A stretch of 64,000 nucleotides of DNA from Hydrogenophaga sp. Its GTDB lineage: Bacteria > Pseudomonadota > Gammaproteobacteria > Burkholderiales > Burkholderiaceae_C. Positions 18,056 to 28,054 of this stretch are shown one piece after another. The stretch is taken from assembly GCF_026125825.1 (NCBI RefSeq), contig NZ_JAHCKK010000002.1:1-64000 (forward strand), written 5' to 3'. Each line of letters opens with the position of its first letter. Positions within the stretch are counted from its first letter, which is position 1. The translations under genes were made by a program, and so were the position numbers. The notes below the pieces were generated by a model, which saw only the letters and a program-made list of their open reading frames with translations, searched no databases and was not told the origin of the DNA.

Positions 18056-18991
18056 ATGCCTGCCTTTCTCACCGCCGCCCTGTACCAGTTCGTTGACCTG
18101 CCGGACCACGCCGAGCTGCGTGATCCGCTTCTGGCCTGCTGTGAGGCCCATGGCGTCAAAGGCACGCTGCTGCTGGCACGCGAGGGGATCAATGGCACCA
18201 TCGCCGGCCCGCAAGAGGGCGTGCTGGCGGTGCTGGCGCATCTGCGCGCCGACCCTCGCCTGGCCTCACTTCAGCACAAGGCCTCCTGGAGCGAGCACCC
18301 GCCATTCCACCGCATGAAGGTGCGGCTGAAGAAGGAGATCGTCACCCTGCGCGTGCCCGGACTGGACCCGAACCAGACCGTGGGCCAGTACGTGAAACCG
18401 CAGGACTGGAACGCCTTGCTGGCCGATCCGGACGTGCTGCTGATCGACACGCGCAACGACTACGAGGTGGCGATCGGCACCTTCCGGGGAGCGATCAACC
18501 CGAACATCAAGACCTTCACCGAACTGCCGGCCTGGCTGGACGCGCAGCCGGCCTTGCAGACCGAAGGCCGCAAGCCCAAGGTGGCCATGTTCTGCACCGG
18601 TGGCATCCGCTGCGAGAAGTCGACCGCGCTCATGAAGATGCGCGGCTTCGACGAGGTCTACCACCTCGAAGGCGGCATCCTCAAGTACCTGGAAGAAGTG
18701 CCGCCTGAGCAAAGCAGCTGGGAAGGCGAGTGTTTCGTGTTCGACGAGCGCGTGAGCGTGGGCCACGGGCTGGTGCCCGGCCCGCACGAGCTCTGCCGTT
18801 CGTGCCGCTGGCCGCTGAGCCCGGAGGAAAAAGCCTCACCCCATTACGTCAAGGGGGTGAGTTGCGCCCATTGCCACGACCAGCGCACTCCGGAGGAGAA
18901 AGCCCGCCTGGCCGAGCGCCAGCGCCAGGTGGAGCTGGCCGAGGCGCGCGGCGAGGTGCACGTGGGCGCGCGCATGCCCGAGGCGAGCTGA
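18056..18991 (+). CDS. trhO: tRNA uridine(34) hydroxylase (YceA rhodanese family)
   Basis: A 311-residue rhodanese-family enzyme that hydroxylates uridine 34 in tRNA in an oxygen-dependent way (E. coli TrhO/YceA), the first step to 5-(carboxy)methoxyuridine. An acylphosphatase-like N-terminal domain is followed by a rhodanese domain with active-site loop [12 protein letters not shown] (Cys180), then a Cys-rich C-terminal segment ([21 protein letters not shown]) that looks metal-binding. Length matches the family. Its stop abuts the stop of the convergent alcohol dehydrogenase with no spacer. Confidence 0.93.
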   Translation: MPAFLTAALYQFVDLPDHAELRDPLLACCEAHGVKGTLLLAREGINGTIAGPQEGVLAVLAHLRADPRLASLQHKASWSEHPPFHRMKVRLKKEIVTLRVPGLDPNQTVGQYVKPQDWNALLADPDVLLIDTRNDYEVAIGTFRGAINPNIKTFTELPAWLDAQPALQTEGRKPKVAMFCTGGIRCEKSTALMKMRGFDEVYHLEGGILKYLEEVPPEQSSWEGECFVFDERVSVGHGLVPGPHELCRSCRWPLSPEEKASPHYVKGVSCAHCHDQRTPEEKARLAERQRQVELAEARGEVHVGARMPEAS

Positions 18992-20128
18992 TCACATCGA
19001 CGCCTCGAGCATCGCGCGGTAGTCGTCCACGCTGGCCAGGCGAGGATTGGTCTTGTGGCAGTGGTCGGCCAGCGCGCCTTCGATCACGCGGTCGAACAGA
19101 TCTGGCGTGACCCCCATGGCGGCCAGGCCACCGGGCAGGCCAAGACGGCGGCTCATCTCCCTGACGGCCTCGGGCACGTCGCTGCCCTGGGCAAGGCCCA
19201 TGGCGTGGGCCATGCGTTGCAGGCGGTTGTCCTTCTTCATGGAATCGGCTTCGGCGTTGAAGCGGATCACGGCGGGGAGGAACACCGCATTGAGCGTGCC
19301 GTGGTGCAGGCGCGGGTTCACGCCGCCCAGGCTGTGGCTGAGCGAATGCACGCAGCCCAGCCCCTTCTGAAAAGCCATCGCACCTTGCATGGAGGCGCTC
19401 ATCATGTTCAGGCGCGCCTCGCGGTCCTGGCCGTCACGGGTCGCGCGCTCGATGTGCGACCAGCCCCGCTGCAGGCCGTCAAGGCCAATGCCGTCGGCCG
19501 GCGGGTTGAAGGCCGGTGCCATGAAGGTTTCCATGCAATGGGCAATGGCGTCCATGCCGGTGGCGGCGGTGAGCGAGGGCGGCAGGCCCAGTGTCAGTTC
19601 GGGGTCGAGCAAGGCGGTCTTGGGCACCAGGTGCCAGCTGTGGAAGCCCAGCTTGCGGCCATCGTCCACGATCACGATGGCGCCGCGCGCCACCTCGCTG
19701 CCCGTGCCGGCGGTGGTGGGCACGGCGATCAGGGGCGGCACGCGGTCGGTGATCTTCGGTGAACCCCCTTCGATGGTGGCGTAGGTCTTGAGCGGGCCTT
19801 CGTGCGTGGCGGCGATCGCCACGCCCTTGGCGCAATCGATCGCACTGCCGCCACCCAGCGCGATCAGGCCGTCGCAACCGCCTTGCCGATAGACCTCGAC
19901 GGCGGCGCGCACGGCCGCTTCGGTCGGGTTGGACGGTGTCTGGTCGAACACCTCGGGCGCAAGGCCGGGCAGGGCGGCCCGTGTCCGGTCGAGCAGGCCC
20001 GCGGCTTTCACGCCCGCATCGGTGACGATGAGCGGGCGGGTGATGCCGACGCGCTCGCACTCCGCCTTCAGTTGCGCCAGCGCGCCGAATTCGATCAGGA
20101 TGTTGGTGACGTAAAGAATCTGGGCCAT
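18992..20128 (-). CDS. Iron-containing alcohol dehydrogenase
   Basis: A 378-residue group III metal-dependent alcohol dehydrogenase. The nucleotide-binding GGGSAIDCAKG, the metal-ligand region GMDAIAHCMET and the HSLSHSLGG histidine segment are all present. The ATG at 20128 gives the usual N-terminus (MAQILYVTNILIEFG) and has GGAGACCCGC upstream; extending further upstream would run into the esterase promoter region. Divergent from the esterase gene with 103 bases between. It probably oxidises or reduces a short alcohol/aldehyde or hydroxy acid with NAD(P); substrate unknown. Confidence 0.9.
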   Translation of the reverse strand: MAQILYVTNILIEFGALAQLKAECERVGITRPLIVTDAGVKAAGLLDRTRAALPGLAPEVFDQTPSNPTEAAVRAAVEVYRQGGCDGLIALGGGSAIDCAKGVAIAATHEGPLKTYATIEGGSPKITDRVPPLIAVPTTAGTGSEVARGAIVIVDDGRKLGFHSWHLVPKTALLDPELTLGLPPSLTAATGMDAIAHCMETFMAPAFNPPADGIGLDGLQRGWSHIERATRDGQDREARLNMMSASMQGAMAFQKGLGCVHSLSHSLGGVNPRLHHGTLNAVFLPAVIRFNAEADSMKKDNRLQRMAHAMGLAQGSDVPEAVREMSRRLGLPGGLAAMGVTPDLFDRVIEGALADHCHKTNPRLASVDDYRAMLEASM

Positions 20129-20231
20129 GCGGGTCTCCGTGGTGCGAGGAAAACTATACGGTTGACCCGGGGCCTTGCCTATGGCGCGGTGCCCGCACGG
20201 GTCGCGCAAAAGACAGCCACAATCGCATGCC

Positions 20232-21215
20232 ATGTCCTCCGTGCCCGATCCCCACGACCTGCTCACCCCCATGATGCGCGGCGTGCTCGACCGCATCGCC
20301 CGCGCCGGGCACCCGCCGCTGCATGCCCTGCCACCGGATCAGGCCAAGGCGGCCTATGAAGCGGGTGCCGGCGTGCTGGAAGTGCCCTCGCACCCCCTGG
20401 CCCGCGTGGAAGACCTGCGCATTCCCGCGCGCGATGGCGTCGCACTGCCGGCGCGCCTGTTCGCTCCCGCGTCGCAGAGCCCGCTGCCGGTGCTTCTGTA
20501 TTTCCATGGTGGCGGGTTCACGGTGGGCAGTGTCGCCACCCACGGACCGTTGTGCCGCCAACTGGCCCATCTGGCCGGCTGCGCCGTGCTGTCGGTGGAC
20601 TACCGCCTCGCGCCCGAGGCGAAATTCCCGACCGCGGTGCACGACGCCTGGGACAGCCTGGCCTGGTTGCGCGAACACGCCGGCGCACTCGGGCTGGATG
20701 GCGCGCGCATCGCAGTGGGGGGTGACAGCGCGGGCGGCACGCTGGCCGCGGTGACCGCCATCGCCGCGCGCGATGCGGGCTGGCCGCTCGCCCTGCAATG
20801 CCTGTTCTACCCTGGCTGCGCGGGCCACCAGGACACCGCCAGCCACAAGACGTTTGCCAAGGGTTTCCTGCTCGAGGAAGCGGACATCCGCTACTTCTTT
20901 GGCCACTACCTGCGCGACGCGGCCGACCGCGACGACTGGCGCTTTGCCCCGCTCGACGGTGTCGACGAAAGCGGCCACGTGCGGGACTTGGACGGCGTCG
21001 CGCCGGCCTGGATCGGACTGGCCGAATGCGACGCCCTCACTGACGAGGGCGTGATGTACGCCGACCGCCTGCGCCACGCTGGCGTGGCGGTGGACCTGGA
21101 GATCTATGCCGGCGTCGTCCACGGCTTCATCAACTTCGGTCGCGCCATTCCCCAGGCGCGCACCGCACACCAACACGCGGCGCTGGCGCTGCGCAACGCC
21201 TTTGGAGCCGCCTGA
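20232..21215 (+). CDS. Alpha/beta hydrolase of the hormone-sensitive lipase family
   Basis: A 327-residue esterase. The oxyanion motif is HGGGF, the nucleophile elbow is GDSAGG with Ser166, and the late segment ECDALTDEG followed by VVHGFI carries the expected Asp and His. This is the bacterial hormone-sensitive lipase (family IV) layout at normal length, acting on short-chain esters. No signal peptide. The next gene starts one base after its stop, so the pair is likely co-translated. Natural substrate unknown. Confidence 0.9.
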   Translation: MSSVPDPHDLLTPMMRGVLDRIARAGHPPLHALPPDQAKAAYEAGAGVLEVPSHPLARVEDLRIPARDGVALPARLFAPASQSPLPVLLYFHGGGFTVGSVATHGPLCRQLAHLAGCAVLSVDYRLAPEAKFPTAVHDAWDSLAWLREHAGALGLDGARIAVGGDSAGGTLAAVTAIAARDAGWPLALQCLFYPGCAGHQDTASHKTFAKGFLLEEADIRYFFGHYLRDAADRDDWRFAPLDGVDESGHVRDLDGVAPAWIGLAECDALTDEGVMYADRLRHAGVAVDLEIYAGVVHGFINFGRAIPQARTAHQHAALALRNAFGAA

Positions 21216-21216
21216 G

Positions 21217-22080
21217 ATGAGCATGACCCGATCCGACTTCCGCTTCTTCCACCGCCTGCGCGTGCGCTGGGCCGAGGTGGACATGCAGAAAATCGTGTTC
21301 AACGCGCACTACCTGATGTACTTCGACACCGCCATCACCGACTACTGGCGCGCCCTGGCCTTGCCGTACCACGAGACGATGGCGCAGCTCGAAGGCGATC
21401 TGTACGTGGTCAAGGCCACGGTGGAATTCCACGCTTCGGCGCGGGTGGATGACCAGATCGACGTGGCCCTCAGGTGCAGCCGCATCGGCACGTCGTCGCT
21501 CAGCTTCACGGGTGCGATTTTTCGCGGTGACGAGCATCTGATCAGCGGCGAACTGATCTATGTGTTTGCCGATCCGGCCACCCAGAAATCCCGCCCGGTG
21601 CCGCCCGCACTGCGCGAGGCGCTCAACGCCTACGAAGCGGGCGAGATCATGAGCTCGGTGCGCGTGGGCCCCTGGAGCGAGCTCGGCGCCGACGCGCAGC
21701 GTCTGCGCACGGCGGTGTTCGTGGAGGAGCAGCGCATCCCCAAGGAACTCGAGTGGGACGAGGCCGATGCGACCGCACTGCACGCTGTGGCCTACAACCG
21801 CCTGGGTCGCGCGGTGGCCACCGGGCGCATGCTGCCGCACGAACCGGGTGTGGCTCGCGTGGGCCGCATGGCGGTGGAGCGTTCGCTGCGCGGCAGCCGG
21901 CTGGGGCGCGACGTTCTGCTCGCGCTGATGGGCGCGGCCCGCGAGCGCGGCGACAGCGAGGTGATGCTGCACGCCCAGCGCAGCGCCGAGGGCTTTTACG
22001 CCAGGCTGGGCTTCGTGCGGCGAGGCGAGCCCTTCGAGGAGGCGGGCATCCCGCACCAGGAAATGGTCGCCAAGCTCTGA
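21217..22080 (+). CDS. Fusion of YbgC/FadM-type acyl-CoA thioesterase and GNAT acetyltransferase
   Basis: A 287-residue two-domain protein. Residues 1 to about 135 form a hotdog thioesterase: RVRWAEVDMQKIVFNAHYL is the YbgC/FadM active-site helix with the catalytic Asp. Residues about 145-287 form a complete GNAT domain: LRTAVFVEEQRIPKELEWDE and the acetyl-CoA loop RGSRLGRDVL. One continuous frame covers both, with a short linker (EIMSSVRVGPW). The thioesterase would release CoA from an acyl-CoA and the GNAT module would use an acyl-CoA, so the chemistry may be linked. The acceptor is unknown. Confidence 0.88.
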   Translation: MSMTRSDFRFFHRLRVRWAEVDMQKIVFNAHYLMYFDTAITDYWRALALPYHETMAQLEGDLYVVKATVEFHASARVDDQIDVALRCSRIGTSSLSFTGAIFRGDEHLISGELIYVFADPATQKSRPVPPALREALNAYEAGEIMSSVRVGPWSELGADAQRLRTAVFVEEQRIPKELEWDEADATALHAVAYNRLGRAVATGRMLPHEPGVARVGRMAVERSLRGSRLGRDVLLALMGAARERGDSEVMLHAQRSAEGFYARLGFVRRGEPFEEAGIPHQEMVAKL

Positions 22081-22093
22081 ATCGCGCGGGTCT

Positions 22094-22951
22094 TCACCAG
22101 ACCAGCGTTTCGCGCCGGTGAGGCACGGCCTCGAACGGGCGGCTCAGTGCCGTGTGGTCGTGGGTCCATTCGTCCATGCGCACTTCCCAGCCCTGGCCCT
22201 CGCCCGGCCGCGCGCTCACCACCAGGCTGCTGCGGGTGCCGTAGGCACGGTCGGGCATGTGCACGAACGGGCTGGAGAGCGCGCGCTCCATGTCGTCGGG
22301 CACGCCCGTGCAGGGAAGCTCGGGCGCCTCAGCCGGCGCGCGGTCGGCCAGGGTGCGCGCGAGGGGCTGCAGCCAGTCGTCCGGGGTGCGGCTGGTGCTC
22401 ACGCCTGCCAGCGCATCGGCCACCGCCTGCTTGAGGCGCTTCGTCTTGGGCCAGGGCGTGTCCAGGCTTGCGTTGGACAGGCCATACACCCCCGCTTCAA
22501 GCGTCTTGCGGTGCAGCTCGGGCGGGCGCGCTTCGTACGGGGCGTCCGGATGGCGGTTGCTCAGCCAGCTCCAGCGATGGCGGTGGAAGTCGCCCACCAC
22601 GAGGTTGAAGCCACCGTAAGCGCCAGGATCGATGCCCGCGGCCAGCTGGTCTTCGGCTTGGTCGCCGTCCAGGCCCTGCAACCAGCGCGTGACCAGTTCA
22701 CCCCGGCTGCGCGGGCCGGGGCGGGCCTGCGTCTGCCTCACATTGGTGAGCATGGCGACCCGGCCGCGAGGGCTCAACCCGAGCCAGGTGCCGCCGTCGC
22801 GCAGGTCGCGCCCGGCCACGATTTCAGTGCCGTCGGCCAGGGTCCAGCGATGCAGGGCCTCGGTCGGCCGGTCCAGGAACTCGTCGCGGTTGGCCGCGAT
22901 GAGCAAGGGGCAGGCCGGGTCGGCGTGCAGGGCGAAAGCGATCAGACACAT
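22094..22951 (-). CDS. NRDE family protein (TANGO2-like)
   Basis: A 285-residue protein with the defining N-terminal MCLIAFA and NRDEF motifs; Cys2 may become an N-terminal nucleophile as in Ntn hydrolases, an inference from fold comparison. TWLGLSPRGRVAMLTNVR further matches the family, which includes eukaryotic TANGO2. The biochemical role in bacteria is not settled. It lies 18 bases downstream of ygfZ on the same strand and is probably co-transcribed with it. Confidence 0.88.
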   Translation of the reverse strand: MCLIAFALHADPACPLLIAANRDEFLDRPTEALHRWTLADGTEIVAGRDLRDGGTWLGLSPRGRVAMLTNVRQTQARPGPRSRGELVTRWLQGLDGDQAEDQLAAGIDPGAYGGFNLVVGDFHRHRWSWLSNRHPDAPYEARPPELHRKTLEAGVYGLSNASLDTPWPKTKRLKQAVADALAGVSTSRTPDDWLQPLARTLADRAPAEAPELPCTGVPDDMERALSSPFVHMPDRAYGTRSSLVVSARPGEGQGWEVRMDEWTHDHTALSRPFEAVPHRRETLVW

Positions 22952-22969
22952 GGCGCTGCCGCCGGGGGC

Positions 22970-23914
22970 TCAGATGTCGTCCAGCAGGGGATAGGGCAGG
23001 GGCAGCAGTTGCAGCGCCGGGCCCTGCGCGCTGCCCGCGTGCAGGCTGCCTTGCGCGGCCGCACTGGTCTGCAAGGAGACGATGGCATCGAAGCCGCCCG
23101 AAGGATGGGCCGCGGCCTGGACCACGGTGCCGCAAGGCTGTTCGGGGTCGCCTTCGTGAAAGACGTCCTGGCCCGCCGCCAGGGGGGTCTGGCCATGCAC
23201 CAGGTAGGCCCTGCGTTTGAGCGTGCCGCGGAACTGGCTGCGGGCCACCACCTCCTGGCCAGGGTAGCAACCCTTCTTGAAGTTCACGCCGCCGACCGAT
23301 TCAAAGTTCAGCATCTGCGGGACAAAGGCTTCGAACACCGGCTGGCTCAAGGTTGCCACGCCGCTGCGAACGTCCAGCCACTGCCACAGCGACGCCGCCA
23401 GGGCGTTGCCCGACGGGGGCTCGGTCTGGGCGGGAGCCACCCACAGGGCGCGCTCGAGGCCTTCGGCCGGGTACAGGCGCACCACGCTGGCCTCGCCGTC
23501 GCGCCACTGGGTCCACAGGGCGGGCGGCAGGGCAGGGGGGACGGCGCTGCCGACGAGGCCGAACACGGCATAGGCCTCGCTCGCGTCGCTCAGTCGGGCC
23601 TTGGCGCGCAGCACAAACATGGACAGGCGCTTGAGCGTGGCGGGCAGCAGGTCTCGGCTGCACACCAGCAGGATCTCCTCGGGGCTGCGCTTGAAACCCA
23701 CAAAGCTGGCCTGCATGCGGCCCTTGGCCGAGCAGAACGCGGCCAGACGGGCCTCGGACTGGCCCAGCAGCGCGAAGTCCTGCGTGAGCTGGCCGTGCAG
23801 GAACTTCGCGGCGTCCTCGCCGTCCACCCGGATCACGCCCAGGTGCGACAGAGGGGCAACGCCGCTGGTGGCCAGGCCGTCGGGGATGCGGGTGGGGATC
23901 GTCGAGGTGCTCAT
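22970..23914 (-). CDS. ygfZ: Folate-binding protein YgfZ (iron-sulphur cluster maintenance)
   Basis: A 314-residue protein related to the T-protein of glycine cleavage. KGCYPGQEVVARSQFRG carries the invariant YgfZ signature K-G-C-Y-x-G-Q-E, with a Cys essential for function in E. coli. YgfZ binds tetrahydrofolate and supports iron-sulphur enzymes under oxidative stress. The ATG at 23914 is the start giving the compact N-terminus (MSTSTIPTRIPDGLA). It is divergent from mltG with 71 bases between, an arrangement common in related betaproteobacteria. Confidence 0.93.
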   Translation of the reverse strand: MSTSTIPTRIPDGLATSGVAPLSHLGVIRVDGEDAAKFLHGQLTQDFALLGQSEARLAAFCSAKGRMQASFVGFKRSPEEILLVCSRDLLPATLKRLSMFVLRAKARLSDASEAYAVFGLVGSAVPPALPPALWTQWRDGEASVVRLYPAEGLERALWVAPAQTEPPSGNALAASLWQWLDVRSGVATLSQPVFEAFVPQMLNFESVGGVNFKKGCYPGQEVVARSQFRGTLKRRAYLVHGQTPLAAGQDVFHEGDPEQPCGTVVQAAAHPSGGFDAIVSLQTSAAAQGSLHAGSAQGPALQLLPLPYPLLDDI

Positions 23915-23985
23915 GGCGTCGATTATCATGGCCGGCCCGACTCCCCGCCGCCGCCCCAAGCCTTGTCCCTGCCGAGCCCAAGCCT

Positions 23986-24996
23986 GTGATCCGCCTCCTG
24001 AAAATGTTGCTGGTTGTGTCCCTGTTGCTGGGCATGCTGCTGGCTGCGGGCGGCATGTGGTGGCTTCAGCAACCGCTGACCCTGGCGCCGAGCTCGTCGG
24101 CTCAGAACCCGCTGCTGGTCACGATCGAACCCGGCGCCTCGGCCCAGACGGTGGCCGACCGATTGCAGGCCTCCGGCGTGAACACGCCTTCGCAGTTGCT
24201 GTACGCCTGGTTCCGCTTTTCAGGCCAGGCCCGCGACATCAAGGCCGGCACCTACGAAATCGCTCCCGGCACGACGCCTCGCACGCTGCTGTCCAAGCTG
24301 GTGCGTGGCGAACAGGCGCTGCGCAGCATCACGCTGCTGGAAGGCTGGAACATCCGCCAGGTGCTGCAGGCCGTGCGCTCGTCGCCCGACCTCACGCAGG
24401 ACATCGAGGGCATGAGCCAGAACGACATCATGGCCCTGATCGGGTACCCGGGCCGGCACCCCGAAGGGCGCTTCTTTCCGGACACGTACCGCGTGGTCAC
24501 GCGTGCGCCGGCCTCCAGCGTGTTGCGCCAGGCGGCGCAGGCCATGGAGCAGCGCCTGACCCAGGTGTGGGAGCAGCGCGACCCGGCTTCGCCGCTGCGC
24601 ACGCCCGATGAAGCGCTCATCCTGGCCAGCATCGTCGAAAAGGAAACCGGCCTGGAGAGCGACCGGCGGCGCGTCGCGGGGGTGTTCTCCAACCGCCTGC
24701 GCATCGGCATGCGGCTGCAGACCGATCCGGCGGTGATCTACGGCCTGGGCGAGCGGTTCGACGGCAACCTGCGCCGCGTCGACCTGCAGACCGACACGGC
24801 CTACAACACGTACACCCGCGCCGGCCTGCCGCCCACGCCCATCGCCATTCCCGGCATGGCGTCGCTGCTGGCGGCGGTGCGCCCCCAGGAAACCAACGCC
24901 ATCTATTTCGTTTCGCGCGGCGACGGCTCCAGCCAGTTCAGCGCGACCCTCGAAGAGCACAATGCAGCGGTCCAGCGCTACATCCTGCGTCGCTGA
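23986..24996 (+). CDS. mltG: Endolytic transglycosylase MltG
   Basis: A 336-residue protein with one N-terminal membrane segment (residues about 5-25), a LysM-like region and the YceG/MltG catalytic domain. The catalytic Glu lies in [10 protein letters not shown], and the glycan-binding loop [18 protein letters not shown] is intact. MltG cleaves nascent peptidoglycan strands in the periplasm and sets glycan chain length. The start is GTG. It begins the conserved mltG-tmk-holB run; tmk starts 31 bases after its stop. Confidence 0.94.
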   Translation: MIRLLKMLLVVSLLLGMLLAAGGMWWLQQPLTLAPSSSAQNPLLVTIEPGASAQTVADRLQASGVNTPSQLLYAWFRFSGQARDIKAGTYEIAPGTTPRTLLSKLVRGEQALRSITLLEGWNIRQVLQAVRSSPDLTQDIEGMSQNDIMALIGYPGRHPEGRFFPDTYRVVTRAPASSVLRQAAQAMEQRLTQVWEQRDPASPLRTPDEALILASIVEKETGLESDRRRVAGVFSNRLRIGMRLQTDPAVIYGLGERFDGNLRRVDLQTDTAYNTYTRAGLPPTPIAIPGMASLLAAVRPQETNAIYFVSRGDGSSQFSATLEEHNAAVQRYILRR

Positions 24997-25027
24997 TTCC
25001 GCCCAGGCGCTCACCCGATTTCCGCAC

Positions 25028-25690
25028 ATGCATTCCGCCGCCGGACTCTTCATCACCTTCGAAGGCATCGACGGCGCGGGCAAGTCCACCCACATCGCCG
25101 CGCTGGCCGACGCCTTCGGTGCGGCGGGCCGCCGTGTCGCGCTCACCCGCGAGCCCGGCGGCACCCCCTTGGCGGAAAAGCTCCGCGAACTCGTGCTGAA
25201 CGACGCCATGGACCCGTTGAGCGAAGCCCTGCTGATGTTTGCGGCACGCCGCGATCACCTGCTGCAGGTCATCGAGCCCGCGCTGGCGCGCGGCGAGGTG
25301 GTGCTGTGCGACCGGTTCACCGACGCCACCTTCGCCTACCAGGGCAGCGGCCGCGGCTTCAACCTGGAGGTGCTGCGGCAACTGGAGCGCTGGGTGCAGG
25401 CGCAGCCAGGCACCGATGCGCTGCGCCAGCCCGACCTCACGGTGTGGTTCGATCTGCCGCCGGCCGTGGCGGCGCAGCGCCTGGCGTCCGCCCGCGTGCC
25501 AGACCGCTTCGAGTCGCAGCCGCAGGCCTTTTTCGAGCGGGTCGCAGCGGGCTATGCGCAGCGCATGCAAGGCGCTCCCGGGCGCTTTGCCCGCATCGAC
25601 TCCGACCAGCCCAAGGCCGCGGTGTGGCAGCAGGTGCGGCAGGCGTTTGAACACCGCGGCTGGCTCCAACCCGCGCAGGTCAACGCATGA
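25028..25690 (+). CDS. tmk: Thymidylate kinase
   Basis: A 220-residue P-loop kinase that phosphorylates dTMP to dTDP in DNA precursor synthesis. The P-loop is [12 protein letters not shown], the DR(Y/F) motif is in [14 protein letters not shown], and [16 protein letters not shown] is the dTMP-binding segment. Length is normal. The ATG at 25028 begins a typical N-terminus (residues [10 protein letters not shown] shortly after). Its stop overlaps the holB start by 4 bases (ATGA), so holB is translationally coupled. Confidence 0.95.
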   Translation: MHSAAGLFITFEGIDGAGKSTHIAALADAFGAAGRRVALTREPGGTPLAEKLRELVLNDAMDPLSEALLMFAARRDHLLQVIEPALARGEVVLCDRFTDATFAYQGSGRGFNLEVLRQLERWVQAQPGTDALRQPDLTVWFDLPPAVAAQRLASARVPDRFESQPQAFFERVAAGYAQRMQGAPGRFARIDSDQPKAAVWQQVRQAFEHRGWLQPAQVNA

Positions 25691-26712
25691 GCCAGCTCGC
25701 ACCCTGGCTGCAGAAGCAGCTTCGCAGCCTGCTGGCCCAGCGTGGCCACGCCCTGCTGCTCTCCGGCCCCTCGGGCCTGGGCCAATACGATCTGGCGCTG
25801 GCGCTGGCGCGCGCCTGGCTGTGCGAGCAGCCCAGCGCGGACGGGGCCTGCGGGGTATGCGGCAGCTGCCATGCGATCGACGTGCGCACCCATGCCGACC
25901 TCTGCGCGCTCATGCCCGAAACCCTCAGCCTTGAGCTGGGTTGGCCGCTGGACGAAGGCGCGCAGAAGGAAATCGACGACAAGAAGCGCAAGGCAAGCAA
26001 ACTCATCCGGGTGGAGGCGGCGCGCGAGGCGGTGGGCTTCACGCAGTTCACCCGCTCACGCGGGCGCACCAAGGTGATCCTGGTGCACCCGGCCGAGCGC
26101 ATGAACATCGAGTCGGCCAATACCTTGCTCAAGACGCTGGAAGAGCCGGCCGGGGAAGTGCGCTTCGTGCTCTCCACCGAGGCCGCGCACCAGTTGCTGC
26201 CCACCATCCGCAGCCGTTGCCAGACCCACACCATGGGGTGGCCCGAGGAGGCCGAAGCCCTGGACTGGCTCGTGCAGCAGGCGGCCGACGGCCACAAGGC
26301 GGCGGACCGCGCCCAGGCCGCCGTGTGGCTGCAGGCCGCGGGCGGCCGGCCGCAAGATGCCCTGGCCTGGGCCGCCACCGGACTGCAGGGCGCGACCTGG
26401 GCCCAACTGCCGCAGGCGCTGGCACGGGGCGACTGGGGCACCCTCAATGGCTGGCCTCCCGCCCAGCAACTGGCCGTGCTTCAAAAGCTGTGCCACGACC
26501 TCATGGCGCGCGCGGCCGGGGCGCCCGCGCGGTTCTTCCAGACCGAGCAACTTCCTCCCACGCCCCGCTGGGGCGCGCTGGCGCAATGGTCACGTGAACT
26601 CATGACCGCCGCGCGCTCGGTCGAGCACCCCTACAACGCAGGGCTGATGCAGGAGGCCTGGGCGGCACGCACGCGGCAAGTCCTGGCCAGCGGCGTGGCG
26701 CGAAGCGGTTGA
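25687..26712 (+). CDS. holB: DNA polymerase III subunit delta'
   Basis: A 341-residue clamp-loader subunit. The N-terminal AAA+ fold has a modified P-loop ([17 protein letters not shown], lacking the GK(S/T) lysine, as expected because delta' does not hydrolyse ATP). The zinc-binding [11 protein letters not shown] loop and the [10 protein letters not shown] helix are typical. Overlap with tmk by 4 bases is the conserved arrangement. It works at the replication fork with the gamma/tau and delta subunits to load the beta clamp. Confidence 0.94.
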   Translation: MSQLAPWLQKQLRSLLAQRGHALLLSGPSGLGQYDLALALARAWLCEQPSADGACGVCGSCHAIDVRTHADLCALMPETLSLELGWPLDEGAQKEIDDKKRKASKLIRVEAAREAVGFTQFTRSRGRTKVILVHPAERMNIESANTLLKTLEEPAGEVRFVLSTEAAHQLLPTIRSRCQTHTMGWPEEAEALDWLVQQAADGHKAADRAQAAVWLQAAGGRPQDALAWAATGLQGATWAQLPQALARGDWGTLNGWPPAQQLAVLQKLCHDLMARAAGAPARFFQTEQLPPTPRWGALAQWSRELMTAARSVEHPYNAGLMQEAWAARTRQVLASGVARSG

Positions 26713-26767
26713 TGCGGGGCCTCAAAACCACCCGCTCAGCAGGGCAATGCCGCTAAACTCGTGATCC

Positions 26768-27139
26768 ATGAGCACCTCCCCCCCTCCATCGACCGCCGCA
26801 GCGCGGCCGAGTGTGATCCAGCTCTCCATCAAGGAAAAGGCGGCGCTGTATGCCGCCTACATTCCTTTGTTCGCCGATGGCGGCATCTTCATTCCGTCGT
26901 CGCGCGAGTACCGCCTGGGGGACGACGTGTACGTGCTGCTCAGCCTGCCCGATGACCCGCAGCGCTACCCCGTCGCGGGCAAGGTGGCCTGGGTCACCCC
27001 CGCCAAGGCCCAGGGCGCCCGCACGCAGGGCGTGGGCATCCGCTTCCCGGCCGATGAGAAGTCGCGCCAGCTCAAGCTCAAGATCGAAGAGATCCTGGGC
27101 TCCAGCCTCGGTTCCGACCGCGCCACCCAGACGCTCTGA
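26768..27139 (+). CDS. PilZ domain protein (type IV pilus-associated)
   Basis: A 123-residue single-domain PilZ protein lying between holB and tatD, the same position as pilZ in many gamma- and betaproteobacteria. The sequence IKEKAALYAAYIPLFADGG and the strand-rich centre (VYVLLSLPDD, VAGKVAWVTP) match the type IV PilZ group, which often lacks the RxxxR c-di-GMP-binding motif; I see no clear RxxxR here. These proteins act with PilB and FimX-like partners in type IV pilus biogenesis. Confidence 0.85.
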   Translation: MSTSPPPSTAAARPSVIQLSIKEKAALYAAYIPLFADGGIFIPSSREYRLGDDVYVLLSLPDDPQRYPVAGKVAWVTPAKAQGARTQGVGIRFPADEKSRQLKLKIEEILGSSLGSDRATQTL

Positions 27140-27214
27140 CCTGCTGTTCCCCGCCAGCCGATGCGGCGCACAATGCGGTGCCCATCGGCTTTTTCATGCC
27201 GGCGCCATTTCCGT

Positions 27215-28054
27215 ATGTTCACCGACTCCCACTGCCACCTCAGCTTTCCCGAACTCCGGGCCCAACTGCCCGACATTCTCGACGCCATGTCGCAAGCCCA
27301 GGTCGATCGGGCCTTGTGCATCTGCACCACGCTGGAAGAATTTGAAGATGTCTACAGCCTGGCGCGCGACCACGATCACCTGTGGTCCACCGTCGGTGTG
27401 CATCCCGACAGCGACGAAGTGCAGGAGCCGACGCTCGACGACCTGCTCGAGCGCGCGGCACGCCCGCGCGTGGTGGGCATCGGCGAAACCGGGCTGGACT
27501 ACTACCGCCTGGGCGAACGCACGGTGGCCGACATGGCGTGGCAGCGCGAGCGGTTTCGCGTCCACATTCGCGCAGCCCGCCAGACCTCGCTGCCCCTGGT
27601 GATCCACACGCGCAGCGCGTCCGACGACACCTTGGCGATCCTGCGCGAGGAGGGCGGCTTCGCGTCCGCCACCGGCGGGACGGCGCCGGCCACAGGCGTC
27701 TTCCACTGCTTCACCGAGAGCATGTCGGTGGCCCGTGCCGCGCTGGATCTCGGATTCTTCATCTCTTTCTCGGGCATCCTCACATTTCGCACCGCGGCCG
27801 ATCTGCGCGAGGTGGCCGCCTATGTGCCGCTGGATCGCGCCCTCATCGAAACCGACAGCCCCTACCTCGCGCCCGTGCCCTACCGCGGCAAGACCAACAC
27901 GCCCGCCTATGTGCCCTGGGTCGCGAGGCAGCTTGCCGAACTCAAAGGCCTGAGCGTGGAGGCGGTGGCAGAAGCCACCAGCCGCAATTTCGAGCGCCTC
28001 TTCGATCAGGTGACCGCCGATTCAACGGGTCAAAAGACCTCATCCATCACATGA
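27215..28054 (+). CDS. TatD family metal-dependent DNase
   Basis: A 279-residue TIM-barrel hydrolase. Metal-ligand motifs are present: DSHCHL at the N-terminus, GIGETGLDYY (Glu ligand), LVIHTR and VFHCF histidines, and ETDSPYLAP (final Asp). The family has 3'-5' exonuclease/DNase and repair-related activities. It closes the mltG-tmk-holB-pilZ-tatD block. The stop overlaps the start of the ankyrin gene by 4 bases (ATGA), indicating co-translation. Confidence 0.92.
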   Translation: MFTDSHCHLSFPELRAQLPDILDAMSQAQVDRALCICTTLEEFEDVYSLARDHDHLWSTVGVHPDSDEVQEPTLDDLLERAARPRVVGIGETGLDYYRLGERTVADMAWQRERFRVHIRAARQTSLPLVIHTRSASDDTLAILREEGGFASATGGTAPATGVFHCFTESMSVARAALDLGFFISFSGILTFRTAADLREVAAYVPLDRALIETDSPYLAPVPYRGKTNTPAYVPWVARQLAELKGLSVEAVAEATSRNFERLFDQVTADSTGQKTSSIT

